Shown here: positions 1 through 8,885 of the stretch, piece after piece
How positions within the stretch are numbered: position 1 is the stretch's first letter
Layout of the letters: the number at the start of each line of letters is the position of its first letter
Origin: Enterobacter hormaechei subsp. xiangfangensis
GTDB taxonomy: Bacteria; Pseudomonadota; Gammaproteobacteria; Enterobacterales; Enterobacteriaceae
DNA length: 64,000 nucleotides
Direction: 5' to 3'
NCBI RefSeq assembly: GCF_001729785.1
Contig: NZ_CP017183.1
Location: 3,100,001 to 3,164,000, forward strand
Notes under the pieces: generated by a model
What the model was told of the DNA's origin: nothing
Databases searched by the model: none
What the model saw: the letters and a program-made list of their open reading frames with translations, nothing else
Translations under genes and position numbers: made by a program

Positions 1-1377
1 GGTTTTGGCGCGTTCCACCGGGCGCATCAGGCGTTGTTAACAAACCGGGTACTGAATGCCAGAGGAGGCGACTGGGGAATTTGTGAGATTAGCCTCTTTA
101 GCGGCGATGTCCTTATGGGCCAGCTCCGGGCGCAGGATCATCTGTTTACCGTGCTGGAGAAAGGTGCCGAAGGCAATCAGCCCATTATTATCGGTGCGGT
201 AAAAGAGTGCCTTAACGCCAAACTCGACTCGCTGGCAGCCATTATTGAGAAATTCTGCGAACCGCAGGTGGCAATTGTCTCCCTCACCATTACCGAAAAA
301 GGCTACTGCATCGATCCGGCGACGGGAAAACTGGATATGCAGAACAGCCGTATCCTGCACGATCTCGAGCATCCGTCTGAACCACATTCCGCACCGGGTA
401 TTCTGGTCGAAGCGCTTCATCGCCGCCGCGAGCGTGGCCTGCCGGCGTTTACCGTGCTCTCCTGCGACAATATTCCCGACAACGGCCACGTGGTGAAAAA
501 TGCCGTTCTCGGCATGGCCGGAAAGCGTTCCGCAGAGCTGGCCGCATGGATCGAGGCGCACGTGAGCTTCCCTGGTACCATGGTCGACCGAATCGTGCCC
601 GCCGCCACCGACGCCTCACTCGCGGAAATCACCCAGGAACTTGGCGTTGAAGATCCCTGCGCCATCAGCTGTGAACCGTTCATTCAGTGGGTAGTAGAAG
701 ATAACTTTGTCGCCGGGCGTCCGGAATGGGAGGTTGCAGGCGTACAGATGGTTGAGGATGTCCTGCCCTGGGAGCAGATGAAGCTGCGGATGCTGAACGG
801 CAGCCACTCCTTCCTGGCGTATCTGGGCTACCTTGCCGGCTACGCGCACATAAATGAATGTATGCAGGACGACAGCTTCCGCGAGGCTGCCCGCAGGCTG
901 ATGCTGAATGAGCAGGCCCCTACGCTGCGCATCACCAACGTTGATCTGACAGCCTATGCTGACAGCCTGCTTGACCGCTTCGCCAATCCGGCCCTACAGC
1001 ATCGTACATGGCAAATCGCCATGGACGGCAGCCAGAAGCTGCCTCAGCGCATGCTGGATGGGATCCGCATGCATCTTGAGCGTAACACCGCCTGGCCATT
1101 ACTGGCGCTGGGGGTGGCGGGCTGGATGCGCTACGTCAGCGGTACGGACGAACAGGGCAACGCCATTGACGTCCGCGATCCGCTGAGCGACAAGTTTCAG
1201 GCCATTGTCGCCACCAGCAGCGACGCAGAACGCGTTAGCGCCCTGCTGACGTTAAATGAAATCTTTGGCGACAACCTGCCGCAAAACCCTGTCTTTGTCG
1301 AGGCAATTACCGGCGCGTACCAGCGCCTCGTCCGGCTCGGCGCGCACCAGGCCGTTATCGAAACGTTAAAAATTTAG
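1..1377 (+). CDS. yeiQ: YeiQ, mannitol dehydrogenase-family oxidoreductase (5' truncated by window edge)
   Basis: NAD-dependent polyol/uronate dehydrogenase of the long-chain mannitol dehydrogenase family (relatives include fructuronate reductase UxuB). The frame is open from base 1 and already encodes GFGAFHRAHQA, the N-terminal nucleotide-binding motif, so only about 30 N-terminal residues lie outside the window. The family's catalytic signature K-x4-N-x2-H is visible as KLRMLNGSH near base 781-807. The visible 458 residues plus the missing part fit the roughly 490-residue family length. A TTG at 34 could open a shorter frame, but it would cut into the Rossmann motif, so I treat the gene as partial. 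The true substrate is not known. Neighbour order with yeiR and lpxT matches E. coli. Confidence 0.93.
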   Translation, partial: GFGAFHRAHQALLTNRVLNARGGDWGICEISLFSGDVLMGQLRAQDHLFTVLEKGAEGNQPIIIGAVKECLNAKLDSLAAIIEKFCEPQVAIVSLTITEKGYCIDPATGKLDMQNSRILHDLEHPSEPHSAPGILVEALHRRRERGLPAFTVLSCDNIPDNGHVVKNAVLGMAGKRSAELAAWIEAHVSFPGTMVDRIVPAATDASLAEITQELGVEDPCAISCEPFIQWVVEDNFVAGRPEWEVAGVQMVEDVLPWEQMKLRMLNGSHSFLAYLGYLAGYAHINECMQDDSFREAARRLMLNEQAPTLRITNVDLTAYADSLLDRFANPALQHRTWQIAMDGSQKLPQRMLDGIRMHLERNTAWPLLALGVAGWMRYVSGTDEQGNAIDVRDPLSDKFQAIVATSSDAERVSALLTLNEIFGDNLPQNPVFVEAITGAYQRLVRLGAHQAVIETLKI

Positions 1378-1393
1378 CGATTATTGCGTTTAA

Positions 1394-1425
1394 GGCGAAC
1401 GGTTTTACGCTCCGTTCGCCCTCCC
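1394..1425 (+). terminator. Candidate terminator after yeiQ
   Basis: A perfect 9-bp stem GGCGAACGG/CCGTTCGCC (1394-1402 with 1412-1420) closes a 9-nt loop and is followed by the pyrimidine-rich run ctccctcttctc. It lacks a clean T-run, so termination may be weak. Confidence 0.5.
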
Positions 1426-1500
1426 TCTTCTCAATGCCCGATTTTTTCGTCAGGATGATAGGTAGTTGTTACTACATCACAATTATTTATCGGAGCGCAC

Positions 1501-2487
1501 GTGACCAAAACCAACCTGATCACCGGTTTTCTCGGCAGCGGTAAAACTACGTCCATTCTGCATTTGCTGGCCAATAAAGATCCGGCGGAAAAGTGGGCCG
1601 TGCTGGTCAACGAATTTGGCGAAGTCGGCATCGACGGCGCGTTGCTCGCCGACAGCGGCGCGATGGTGAAAGAGATCCCGGGCGGGTGTATGTGCTGCGT
1701 GAATGGTCTGCCGATGCAGGTCGGGCTGAATACGCTGCTGCGTCAGGGCAAGCCGGACCGGTTGCTGATTGAGCCTACCGGGCTGGGTCATCCTAAGCAA
1801 ATCCTTGATTTACTGACCGCCCCGGTCTACGAGCCGTGGCTTGAGCTGCGTGCGACGCTTTGCCTGCTCGACCCCCGCCAGCTGCTGGATGAAAAAACGA
1901 TCAACAACGACAATTTCCGCGACCAGCTCGCCTCGGCAGATATTATCGTGGCGAATAAATCCGATCGCGCGACGGCTGAGAGTCAGGCCGCGTTCGAGTC
2001 CTGGTGGCAGCAGGCTGGCGGTGGACGTCAATACGTGCAGACCACCCAGGGCAACATTGATGGCGCCCTGCTCGATCTTCCCCGCCTCAACCAGACGCAA
2101 CTGCCTGCCAGCGCAGAGCATTCGCATAGCCACGGCGCGAAGCAAGGCCTGGCTGCACTGAGCCTGCCGGAACATCAGCGCTGGCGTCGAAATTTGAACA
2201 GCGGTCAGGGGCACCAGGCCTGCGGGTGGATCTTCGATGCCGATACGGTTTTCGACACCATTGGTATACTGGAATGGGCGAGACTGGCGCCGGTTGAGCG
2301 GGTAAAAGGGATCATGCGCACTCCGGATGGTCTGGTGCGCATTAACCGTCAGGGCGAGGATTTCTTTATTGAAACCCAGAATGTCGCGCCACCCGACAGC
2401 CGGATAGAGTTAATTAGTGCGGTTAATACCGACTGGAATGCTCTCCAGTCAAGCCTGTTGAAGCTTCGTTTAAGTTTGGGCGGCTAA
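1501..2487 (+). CDS. yeiR: YeiR, COG0523/CobW-type zinc-binding GTPase
   Basis: A G3E-family GTPase proposed to act in metal (zinc) homeostasis or metallochaperone work. The N-terminus carries the P-loop GFLGSGKTT, and about 60 residues in comes the metal-binding CXCC motif in GGCMCCVNG, the diagnostic COG0523 signature. NKSD serves as the G4 guanine-specificity motif. A short histidine-rich stretch (HSHSHG) precedes the C-terminal CobW domain. The start is GTG at 1501, preceded by GGAG at 1492-1495. At 328 residues it matches E. coli YeiR. A small inverted repeat GTAGT-tgtt-ACTAC (1462-1475) lies upstream but does not resemble a Zur operator. It precedes lpxT by 33 bp. Confidence 0.93.
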   Translation: MTKTNLITGFLGSGKTTSILHLLANKDPAEKWAVLVNEFGEVGIDGALLADSGAMVKEIPGGCMCCVNGLPMQVGLNTLLRQGKPDRLLIEPTGLGHPKQILDLLTAPVYEPWLELRATLCLLDPRQLLDEKTINNDNFRDQLASADIIVANKSDRATAESQAAFESWWQQAGGGRQYVQTTQGNIDGALLDLPRLNQTQLPASAEHSHSHGAKQGLAALSLPEHQRWRRNLNSGQGHQACGWIFDADTVFDTIGILEWARLAPVERVKGIMRTPDGLVRINRQGEDFFIETQNVAPPDSRIELISAVNTDWNALQSSLLKLRLSLGG

Positions 2488-2520
2488 CGTTGCCCCTGAT
2501 TTCACACATTGCTGAAGACT

Positions 2521-3234
2521 ATGACGACTCGACTTCCTGCTATTTTATTGCTCAACGCTGCCGGTCTGGCGCTCTTTTTCTCCTGGTATATCCCGGCGGA
2601 TCACGGTTTCTGGTTCCCGCTGGATTCCGGGCTGTTCCACTTCTTTAACCAGGCGCTGGCGAAGAGTGAAGCCTTCCTGTGGCTGGTGGCGATCACCAAC
2701 AACCGCGCGTTTGACGGCTGTTCGCTGCTGGCAATGGGCTGTCTGATGCTCTCCTTCTGGCTGAAGGAAGACAAAACGGGTCGTCGCCGTATTCTGATTA
2801 TCGGCCTGGTGATGCTGCTGACGGCCGTGATTATCAACCAGCTGGCGCAGCATCTGATGCCGGTTAAACGCGCCAGTCCGTCGCTCTTTTTCCCGAATAT
2901 TAACCGCGTCAGCGAGCTGCTTCATATTCCAACCAAAGATGCCTCGAAGGACAGTTTCCCGGGCGACCACGGTATGATGCTGCTGATTTTTGCAGGCTTC
3001 ATGCTGCGCTATTTTGGTAAAAAAGCCTTCGCCATCGCCCTGGTTATTGTGGTGGTATTTGCATTCCCGCGAGTGATGATTGGTGCTCACTGGCTGACAG
3101 ATATCGCCGTAGGCTCCCTCACGGCGGTGTTAATTGGTTTACCGTGGGTGCTGATGACCCCACTGAGCGATCGCGTAATAGGTATTTTTGATCGCTATCT
3201 TCCCGGTAAATTTAAACAAGTCAGAAACAAATAA
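2521..3234 (+). CDS. lpxT: LpxT, lipid A 1-phosphate phosphotransferase (PAP2 family)
   Basis: Inner-membrane enzyme that transfers a phosphate from undecaprenyl pyrophosphate to lipid A, giving the 1-diphosphate form on the periplasmic face. The protein is hydrophobic, with several membrane segments, and carries the PAP2 phosphatase signature: KRASPS, then SFPGDHGMM, then RVMIGAHWLTD. A TTG at 2509 would add four residues. I choose ATG 2521 because MTTRLPAILLLN aligns with the E. coli start and gives the same 237-residue length. It lies 33 bp downstream of yeiR. Confidence 0.93.
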   Translation: MTTRLPAILLLNAAGLALFFSWYIPADHGFWFPLDSGLFHFFNQALAKSEAFLWLVAITNNRAFDGCSLLAMGCLMLSFWLKEDKTGRRRILIIGLVMLLTAVIINQLAQHLMPVKRASPSLFFPNINRVSELLHIPTKDASKDSFPGDHGMMLLIFAGFMLRYFGKKAFAIALVIVVVFAFPRVMIGAHWLTDIAVGSLTAVLIGLPWVLMTPLSDRVIGIFDRYLPGKFKQVRNK

Positions 3235-3260
3235 ATAACGCAAATTAACACCATTCATCG

Positions 3261-3292
3261 GGGATCGTTTTCGGTCCCTGAGTCTCTTCTTT
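3261..3292 (+). terminator. Candidate terminator after lpxT
   Basis: A 7-bp stem GGGATCG/CGGTCCC (one G-U pair) with a TTTT loop at 3261-3278 is followed by tgagtctcttctttcc. The T-run is interrupted. Confidence 0.4.
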
Positions 3293-3498
3293 CCGGCGTC
3301 ATTCAACGCTGTCATCATCCTGTCATACAATTCGTGATAAAAATGAAGCAATTGCAGGGATTATCGGTATGAATGGCGGCATTTTGAGCAATTCCGCGCT
3401 GTAACTTTGTGTATCACATTTTCTTATAAAAAATCGGACTTTTTTGCTCGCAATACCCCGTGCAATCGGTTAACCTCGAACTCGTTTTGCCCCACTGA

Positions 3499-3511
3499 GA
3501 TAATTATTATC
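3499..3511. promoter_or_regulatory. Fur-box-like inverted repeat in the 415-bp lpxT-mepS gap
   Basis: GATAAT-T-ATTATC is an exact 6-1-6 inverted repeat matching the core of the Fur 7-1-7 model (GATAATnATTATC). It lies about 138 bp upstream of the mepS start. The gap 3235-3649 is A+T-rich and otherwise holds only the candidate lpxT terminator; I see no convincing gene in it. Direct Fur control of mepS is not something I know of, so this is a sequence match only. Confidence 0.4.
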
Positions 3512-3649
3512 ATGGTGAATAATTTTGTGCGTTGAGCCACAGTTTTCACCATAAAGAATTGTCTCATTGTGAACAGATAATTAGTCTCGTCACGGTTGGC
3601 ATTTTTATAACGATATTTTCGTTAAGGACTTCAAGGGAAAACAAACAAA

Positions 3650-4219
3650 ATGGTCAAATCTCAACCAATCTTGAGATATATCTTGCGGGGGATCCCGGCG
3701 ATTGCAGTGGCGGTTCTGCTTTCGGCATGTAGTACGACGAATACCGCGAAGAATATGCATCCTGAGACGCGTGTTGTGGGAATGGAAGATTCCTCTTCAC
3801 TGCAAGCCTCTCAGGATGAATTTGAAAATATGGTACGTAATCTCGACGTTAAGTCGCGTATTATGGATCAGTATGCTGACTGGAAAGGCGTGCGTTACCG
3901 TCTGGGCGGCAGCACCAAGAAAGGCATCGATTGTTCCGCTTTCGTACAGCGTACGTTCCGTGAGCAGTTTGGGTTAGACCTTCCGCGTTCTACCTATGAA
4001 CAGCAGGAGATGGGCAAATCCATTTCGCGCACTAAACTACGCACGGGCGATTTAGTCCTGTTCAGAGCAGGTTCAACCGGTCGACACGTTGGCATCTATA
4101 TCGGTAACGATCAGTTTGTCCATGCTTCCACCAGCAGCGGTGTGACGATTTCCAGCATGAACGAACCTTACTGGAAGAAACGCTACAACGAAGCTCGCCG
4201 CGTTCTGAGCCGTAGTTAA
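3650..4219 (+). CDS. mepS: MepS (Spr), murein DD-endopeptidase/LD-carboxypeptidase lipoprotein
   Basis: Outer-membrane-anchored NlpC/P60 hydrolase that cuts D-Ala-mDAP cross-links to allow peptidoglycan expansion; in E. coli it is degraded by the NlpI-Prc system. The signal peptide ends in the lipobox LLSAC, with the lipidated Cys at residue 27. The catalytic triad is visible as Cys95 (GIDCSAF), His146 (GRHVGIYIG) and His158 (FVHAS). The residue two after the catalytic Cys is Ala, where I recall Gly in E. coli. At 189 residues it is essentially full length. It has a long 5' leader and its own strong terminator, so it is probably monocistronic. Confidence 0.96.
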   Translation: MVKSQPILRYILRGIPAIAVAVLLSACSTTNTAKNMHPETRVVGMEDSSSLQASQDEFENMVRNLDVKSRIMDQYADWKGVRYRLGGSTKKGIDCSAFVQRTFREQFGLDLPRSTYEQQEMGKSISRTKLRTGDLVLFRAGSTGRHVGIYIGNDQFVHASTSSGVTISSMNEPYWKKRYNEARRVLSRS

Positions 4220-4263
4220 TATTGTTGTCGTATCGTTGGTTATCCCTTGGCTGGCGATACGAT

Positions 4264-4296
4264 AAAAAAAGCACTGCTCCGGCAGTGTTTTTTTTT
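4264..4296 (+). terminator. Intrinsic terminator after mepS
   Basis: A CACTGC/GCAGTG stem with a TCCG tetraloop (4272-4287) is flanked by an A-run and followed by nine T residues. This is a textbook rho-independent terminator. Confidence 0.88.
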
Positions 4297-4346
4297 GCCC
4301 GTTACACTGATAACTATCCAGCGGCATTTCAGGAATCACGACATCT

Positions 4347-5900
4347 ATGTTAACCCGCTACTTCTCCAGCAACCGCAAGATACTGTTTATCAGTTTCCTT
4401 ACAGGGTTATTCACTGCCCTGCTTCTGGGAGCATTACAGTTTTACTGGAGTTATCACAAGCGAGACGTCAGATTCGATACTCTCATTACCGATTTAAGCG
4501 TTTACATGGAGAGCTATTTCGATGAGCTCAAAATGTCGATTGATACGCTCCAGCCACTCACGCTGAACAGCTGCGAGGAAGTGAGTGCCGCCCTGACCTC
4601 CCGGGCGGCCTTTAGCATCAACGTGCGCGCCTTTTTGCTGGTCAGGGATAAACAGGCCTTCTGCTCCTCGGCAACAGGCCCGATGAATACCCCGATGGAA
4701 AAGCTTATCCCTCAGCTACATATCAGCAAACCTGTTGATATCGCGCTCCTGCCGGGCACGCCAATGCTGCCGGATAAGCCCGCGATCGCCATCTGGTATC
4801 GCAATCCGCTGGTGAAAGACGGCGGCGTGTTTACGTCCGTCAACCTCAACCTGTCGCCTTATCTTCTCTATACGTCACGTCAGGATGAATTTGCCGGGAT
4901 ATCGATCGTCATTGGCGATTCCGCGTTATCTACACAGTCCGGAATGCTGATCCAGGCGCGGGATTTGCCTGACGTCCCTGCCCGTAGCGCCACGCTGAAA
5001 AATATTCCATTGACCGTTAACGTTTATGCGCAAGCCTGGACAACCGATGAACTGCTCTACGCGGTGTTTTTCGGCCTGGTCTGCGGTATCGCGGCGGGCC
5101 TGTTGAATTTCTATATTCTTACTATCCGTCTCAATCCGGGAAAAGAGATCCTCACGGCCATCAAGCACGACCAGTTTTACGTGGTCTATCAACCCGTCGT
5201 GGATGCGCAGTCGCTCAGAATGACCGGGCTGGAAGTCCTGATGCGCTGGAAGCATCCGGTGATGGGCGAAATTCCACCGGATGCCTTTATTAACTTCGCT
5301 GAAGCGCAGAAGCTGATTGTCCCGCTGACGCTGCATCTTTTTGACCTGATTATCCGCGATGCCCCTGTTCTGCAAACGGTGCTCCCGCCTGGGGCCAAGT
5401 TTGGGATCAACATCGCGCCCGGGCATCTGCATGCGGAAAGCTTTAAAGGTGATATGCGCGCGTTTCTCGCCGCCCTTCCGCCCGATCACTTCCAGATTGT
5501 GCTGGAAATAACCGAGCGCGACATGATTAACCACCGCGAGGCAAATCAGCTGTTCGAATGGCTGCACAATGAAGGTTTTGAAATCGCTATCGATGATTTT
5601 GGCACTGGCCACAGCGCGCTGATCTATCTGGAACGCTTCACGATGGATTACCTGAAAATTGACCGTGGCTTCGTGAATGCCATCGGGACTGAAACCGTCA
5701 CCTCGCCAGTGCTTGACGCGGTGCTGACGCTGGCAGAACGTCTGAATATGATAACCGTCGCCGAGGGTGTTGAAACGCCCGAGCAGGCGGCGTGGCTGCG
5801 CGAGCATGGCGTAAACTATCTTCAGGGCTACTGGATTGGCCGCCCGATGCCGCTGGAGCTGTTCAGGACGTGGCAACCCGATATCACGCTCGGGGAATAA
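4347..5900 (+). CDS. pdeN: PdeN (Rtn), CSS-domain c-di-GMP phosphodiesterase
   Basis: Membrane-anchored EAL phosphodiesterase that hydrolyses c-di-GMP to pGpG. An N-terminal membrane segment (about residues 10-30) is followed by a periplasmic CSS-type sensor domain with the expected cysteines (LNSCEE and FCSSA), a second membrane segment near residues 230-255, and a cytoplasmic EAL domain. The signature motif reads EVLMRW (ExLxR). Downstream, EITERD, IDDFGTGHSAL, YLKIDRGFV and EGVETPEQ carry the metal-binding and catalytic residues, so the enzyme looks active. In E. coli, redox and DsbA/DsbB control CSS-type PDEs through the periplasmic cysteines. The length of 517 residues matches E. coli Rtn. 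Confidence 0.94.
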   Translation: MLTRYFSSNRKILFISFLTGLFTALLLGALQFYWSYHKRDVRFDTLITDLSVYMESYFDELKMSIDTLQPLTLNSCEEVSAALTSRAAFSINVRAFLLVRDKQAFCSSATGPMNTPMEKLIPQLHISKPVDIALLPGTPMLPDKPAIAIWYRNPLVKDGGVFTSVNLNLSPYLLYTSRQDEFAGISIVIGDSALSTQSGMLIQARDLPDVPARSATLKNIPLTVNVYAQAWTTDELLYAVFFGLVCGIAAGLLNFYILTIRLNPGKEILTAIKHDQFYVVYQPVVDAQSLRMTGLEVLMRWKHPVMGEIPPDAFINFAEAQKLIVPLTLHLFDLIIRDAPVLQTVLPPGAKFGINIAPGHLHAESFKGDMRAFLAALPPDHFQIVLEITERDMINHREANQLFEWLHNEGFEIAIDDFGTGHSALIYLERFTMDYLKIDRGFVNAIGTETVTSPVLDAVLTLAERLNMITVAEGVETPEQAAWLREHGVNYLQGYWIGRPMPLELFRTWQPDITLGE

Positions 5901-5975
5901 TTTCACAATCACGGCGCTGTCCCTTATTATTCTGTTCAACCGAGCCTGTCTGTGAACAAAGGGATCCGCCGCACT

Positions 5976-7781
5976 ATGATTATGCGCGTTGTGTTGACGC
6001 TGTTGGCGCTGGTGAGCCTGTCGAGCCAGGCGCAGACCATCAAAGAGAGCACGGCCTTTGCCGTCATTGGCGAGCCGAAGTACGCAGTTAACTTTAACCA
6101 CTACGATTATGTCAACCCAGCCGCCCCGAAAGGCGGAAACGTGACGCTTTCCGCCACGGGAACATTTGACAACTTTAACCGCTTTGCCCTGCGCGGCGTA
6201 GCGGCAGCGCGTACCGAATCCCTCTATGACACGCTGTTCGTCACCTCCGACGACGAGCCCGGCAGCTATTATCCCCTGGTCGCCGAGAACGTACGTTACG
6301 CCGAAGATTTCAGCTGGGCAGAAATCGCGATTAATCCGCGGGCGCGTTTTCACGACGGTACGCCGGTTAGCGCCCGCGACGTGGCGTTCACCTTTCATAA
6401 ATTTATGACCGAAGGCGTGCCACAGTTTCGTCTGGTGTACAAGGGCACCACGGTGAAAGCCATCGCCCCGCTGACCGTGCGAATCGAACTCCCTGAGGCG
6501 AACAAAGAGAATATGCTGAGCCTGTTCTCCCTGCCCGTCATGCCCGAATCCTTCTGGAAAAACCATAAGCTGAGCGATCCCCTCTCTACCCCGCCGCTGG
6601 CCGGAGGGCCGTATCGCATTACCGACTGGCGAATGGGCCAGTATGTGATCTATTCCCGTGTGAAAGATTACTGGGCAGCCACGCTGCCGGTAAACCGGGG
6701 CCGCTGGAACTTCGATACAATCCGCTACGACTACTACCTGGATGATAACGTGGCCTTCGAGGCATTTAAGGCAGGCGCATTTGATTTACGTGTCGAGAAC
6801 AGCGCCAAAAACTGGGCGACCCGCTATATCGGAAAAAATTTCGCGAAAGGCTATATCGTTAAAGACGAACACAAAAACGAATCTGCGCAGGACACGCGCT
6901 GGCTGGCGTTTAATATTCAGCGCCCGGTTTTTTCCGATCGTCGGGTGCGTGAAGCCATTACCCTGGCGTTTGATTTCGAATGGATGAACAAAGCGCTGTT
7001 TTACGGAGCCTACAGCCGGGCGAACAGCTATTTCCAGAATACTGAATATGCCGCCCGTGATTATCCCCACGCGGACGAGCTGGTTTTGCTGGCGCCAATG
7101 AAAGCGGAGCTACCGCCGGAGGTGTTCACCCGCATATTTGAACCGCCCAAATCCGACGGAAACGGGTTCGACCGGGACAACCTGCTGAAAGCCAGCAACC
7201 TGCTGGATGACGCTGGCTGGGTGCTGAAAAATCGGCAACGGGTTAATGCGCAAACCGGTAAACCGCTCAGCTTCGAACTGCTGATTGCCTCTGGCGCAAA
7301 CGATCAGTGGGTGCTGCCGTTTAAGAAGAACCTTGCCCGGCTTGGCGTCACTATGAATATCCGCCAGGTCGATATGGCCCAGTTGACTAACCGCAAGCGC
7401 AGTCGCGATTACGATATGATGCAGACCCTGTGGGCCGCCCAGCCGTGGCCGAGTTCAGATCTGCAAATCTCCTGGGCATCGGGGTATATCGACTCCTCCT
7501 ACAACGCCCCGGGCGTAAAGAGCCCGGTGATTGATGCGCTGATTGCAAAAATTGTGGCCGCTCAGGGCGATAAGAACAAGCTTCTGCCGCTTGGCCGCGC
7601 GCTCGATCGGGTATTAACCTGGAACTATTACATGCTGCCGATGTGGTATATGGGCGAAGATCGCGTGGCCCGCTGGGATAAATTCTCCCTGCCTGCCGTT
7701 CGCCCGGTTTACACCCTCGGCTTTGACACCTGGTGGTATGACGTGAATAAAGCCGCAAAATTGCCCGCAGAGCGGCGTTAA
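5976..7781 (+). CDS. yejA: YejA, periplasmic oligopeptide-binding protein of the YejABEF importer
   Basis: Extracytoplasmic solute-binding protein (SBP family 5) of an ABC importer that takes up microcin C and some peptides in E. coli. A signal peptide (MIMRVV...SSQAQ) is followed by a large binding domain with family landmarks such as YVNPAAPKGG, INPRARFHDG and SGYIDSSYNAPG. A GTG at 5952 would lengthen the frame by eight residues. I prefer ATG 5976, which aligns with the E. coli start and gives a clean signal peptide and a 601-residue protein. It is the first gene of yejABEF, 9 bp upstream of yejB. Confidence 0.93.
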   Translation: MIMRVVLTLLALVSLSSQAQTIKESTAFAVIGEPKYAVNFNHYDYVNPAAPKGGNVTLSATGTFDNFNRFALRGVAAARTESLYDTLFVTSDDEPGSYYPLVAENVRYAEDFSWAEIAINPRARFHDGTPVSARDVAFTFHKFMTEGVPQFRLVYKGTTVKAIAPLTVRIELPEANKENMLSLFSLPVMPESFWKNHKLSDPLSTPPLAGGPYRITDWRMGQYVIYSRVKDYWAATLPVNRGRWNFDTIRYDYYLDDNVAFEAFKAGAFDLRVENSAKNWATRYIGKNFAKGYIVKDEHKNESAQDTRWLAFNIQRPVFSDRRVREAITLAFDFEWMNKALFYGAYSRANSYFQNTEYAARDYPHADELVLLAPMKAELPPEVFTRIFEPPKSDGNGFDRDNLLKASNLLDDAGWVLKNRQRVNAQTGKPLSFELLIASGANDQWVLPFKKNLARLGVTMNIRQVDMAQLTNRKRSRDYDMMQTLWAAQPWPSSDLQISWASGYIDSSYNAPGVKSPVIDALIAKIVAAQGDKNKLLPLGRALDRVLTWNYYMLPMWYMGEDRVARWDKFSLPAVRPVYTLGFDTWWYDVNKAAKLPAERR

Positions 7782-7790
7782 GGAGTGACG

Positions 7791-8885
7791 ATGGGCGCTT
7801 ATCTTATCCGCCGGCTGCTGTTAGTGATCCCGACGCTGTGGGCCATCATTACCATTAACTTTTTTATCGTCCAGATCGCCCCCGGCGGTCCGGTGGACCA
7901 GGCGATTGCGGCAATAGAATTTGGTCACGCTGGCGGCATGCCGGGCGGCGGCGGCGAAGGAATGGGGGCCAGCCATGCCCGGACGGGCGTGGGCAACATC
8001 AGCGAAAGCCACTACCGGGGCGGTCGGGGACTGGATCCGGAGGTGATCGCCGAGATCACCCATCGCTATGGTTTTGACAAGCCGCTGCACGAGCGCTATT
8101 TCAGGATGCTATGGGATTATGTCCGTTTCGATTTTGGCGACAGCCTGTTTCGCAGCGCCTCGGTGTTAACCCTGATCAAACAAAGCCTGCCGGTTTCCAT
8201 CACGCTCGGACTGTGGGGGACGCTGATTATTTATCTGGTCTCCATTCCGCTGGGGATAAGGAAAGCGGTCTACAACGGTAGCCGTTTCGATATCTGGAGC
8301 AGTACGTTTATTATCATCGGCTACGCTATTCCGGCGTTTCTGTTTGCCGTGCTGTTGATTGTGTTTTTCGCAGGCGGCAGTTATTTCGACCTCTTCCCGC
8401 TGCGTGGGCTGGTCTCCGCGGATTTCAGCACGCTGCCGTGGTATCAGAAAATCACCGATTACTTCTGGCACATCACGCTGCCGGTGCTGGCGACGGTCAT
8501 CGGCGGTTTTGCGGCGCTTACGATGCTGACCAAAAACGCCTTTCTTGATGAGATCCGCAAACAGTACGTCGTCACCGCGCGCGCCAAAGGCGTCGGTGAA
8601 AAGCAGATCATGTGGAAGCACGTTTTTCGTAACGCCATGCTGCTGGTGATTGCAGGTTTCCCCGCCACGTTCATCAGTATGTTTTTTACCGGCTCGTTGC
8701 TGATAGAAGTGATGTTCTCGCTCAACGGATTAGGGCTGCTGGGCTATGAGGCCACCGTCTCCCGTGATTATCCGGTGATGTTTGGCACACTCTACATTTT
8801 CACCCTGATCGGCCTGCTGCTGAACATCATCAGCGATATCAGCTATACGCTGGTCGATCCCCGTATCGATTTTGAGGGCCGCTGA
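7791..8885 (+). CDS. yejB: YejB, permease subunit of the YejABEF importer
   Basis: DppB/OppB-type inner-membrane permease with about six transmembrane segments. The cytoplasmic EAA loop is seen around [14 protein letters not shown] glycine-rich hydrophilic insertion (residues about 40-75) follows the first membrane helix, as in E. coli YejB. GTG 7785 is in frame, but AGGAG at 7781-7785 sits five bases before ATG 7791, so ATG 7791 is the start (364 residues). Its stop overlaps the yejE start by one base, implying translational coupling. Confidence 0.95.
   Translation: MGAYLIRRLLLVIPTLWAIITINFFIVQIAPGGPVDQAIAAIEFGHAGGMPGGGGEGMGASHARTGVGNISESHYRGGRGLDPEVIAEITHRYGFDKPLHERYFRMLWDYVRFDFGDSLFRSASVLTLIKQSLPVSITLGLWGTLIIYLVSIPLGIRKAVYNGSRFDIWSSTFIIIGYAIPAFLFAVLLIVFFAGGSYFDLFPLRGLVSADFSTLPWYQKITDYFWHITLPVLATVIGGFAALTMLTKNAFLDEIRKQYVVTARAKGVGEKQIMWKHVFRNAMLLVIAGFPATFISMFFTGSLLIEVMFSLNGLGLLGYEATVSRDYPVMFGTLYIFTLIGLLLNIISDISYTLVDPRIDFEGR

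Noticed and set aside
1462..1475. Inverted repeat GTAGT-tgtt-ACTAC upstream of yeiR as a Zur operator
   Set aside because: It does not match the Zur consensus and is too short to support a call.
3532..3732. A 66-codon frame overlapping the start of mepS
   Set aside because: Its 3' part is an out-of-frame reading of the mepS signal peptide, and its own start lacks a ribosome-binding site.
4926..6566. A 546-codon open frame on the minus strand across pdeN and yejA
   Set aside because: It spans two well-identified genes on the other strand and their junction, with no family resemblance; it is a compositional artefact.
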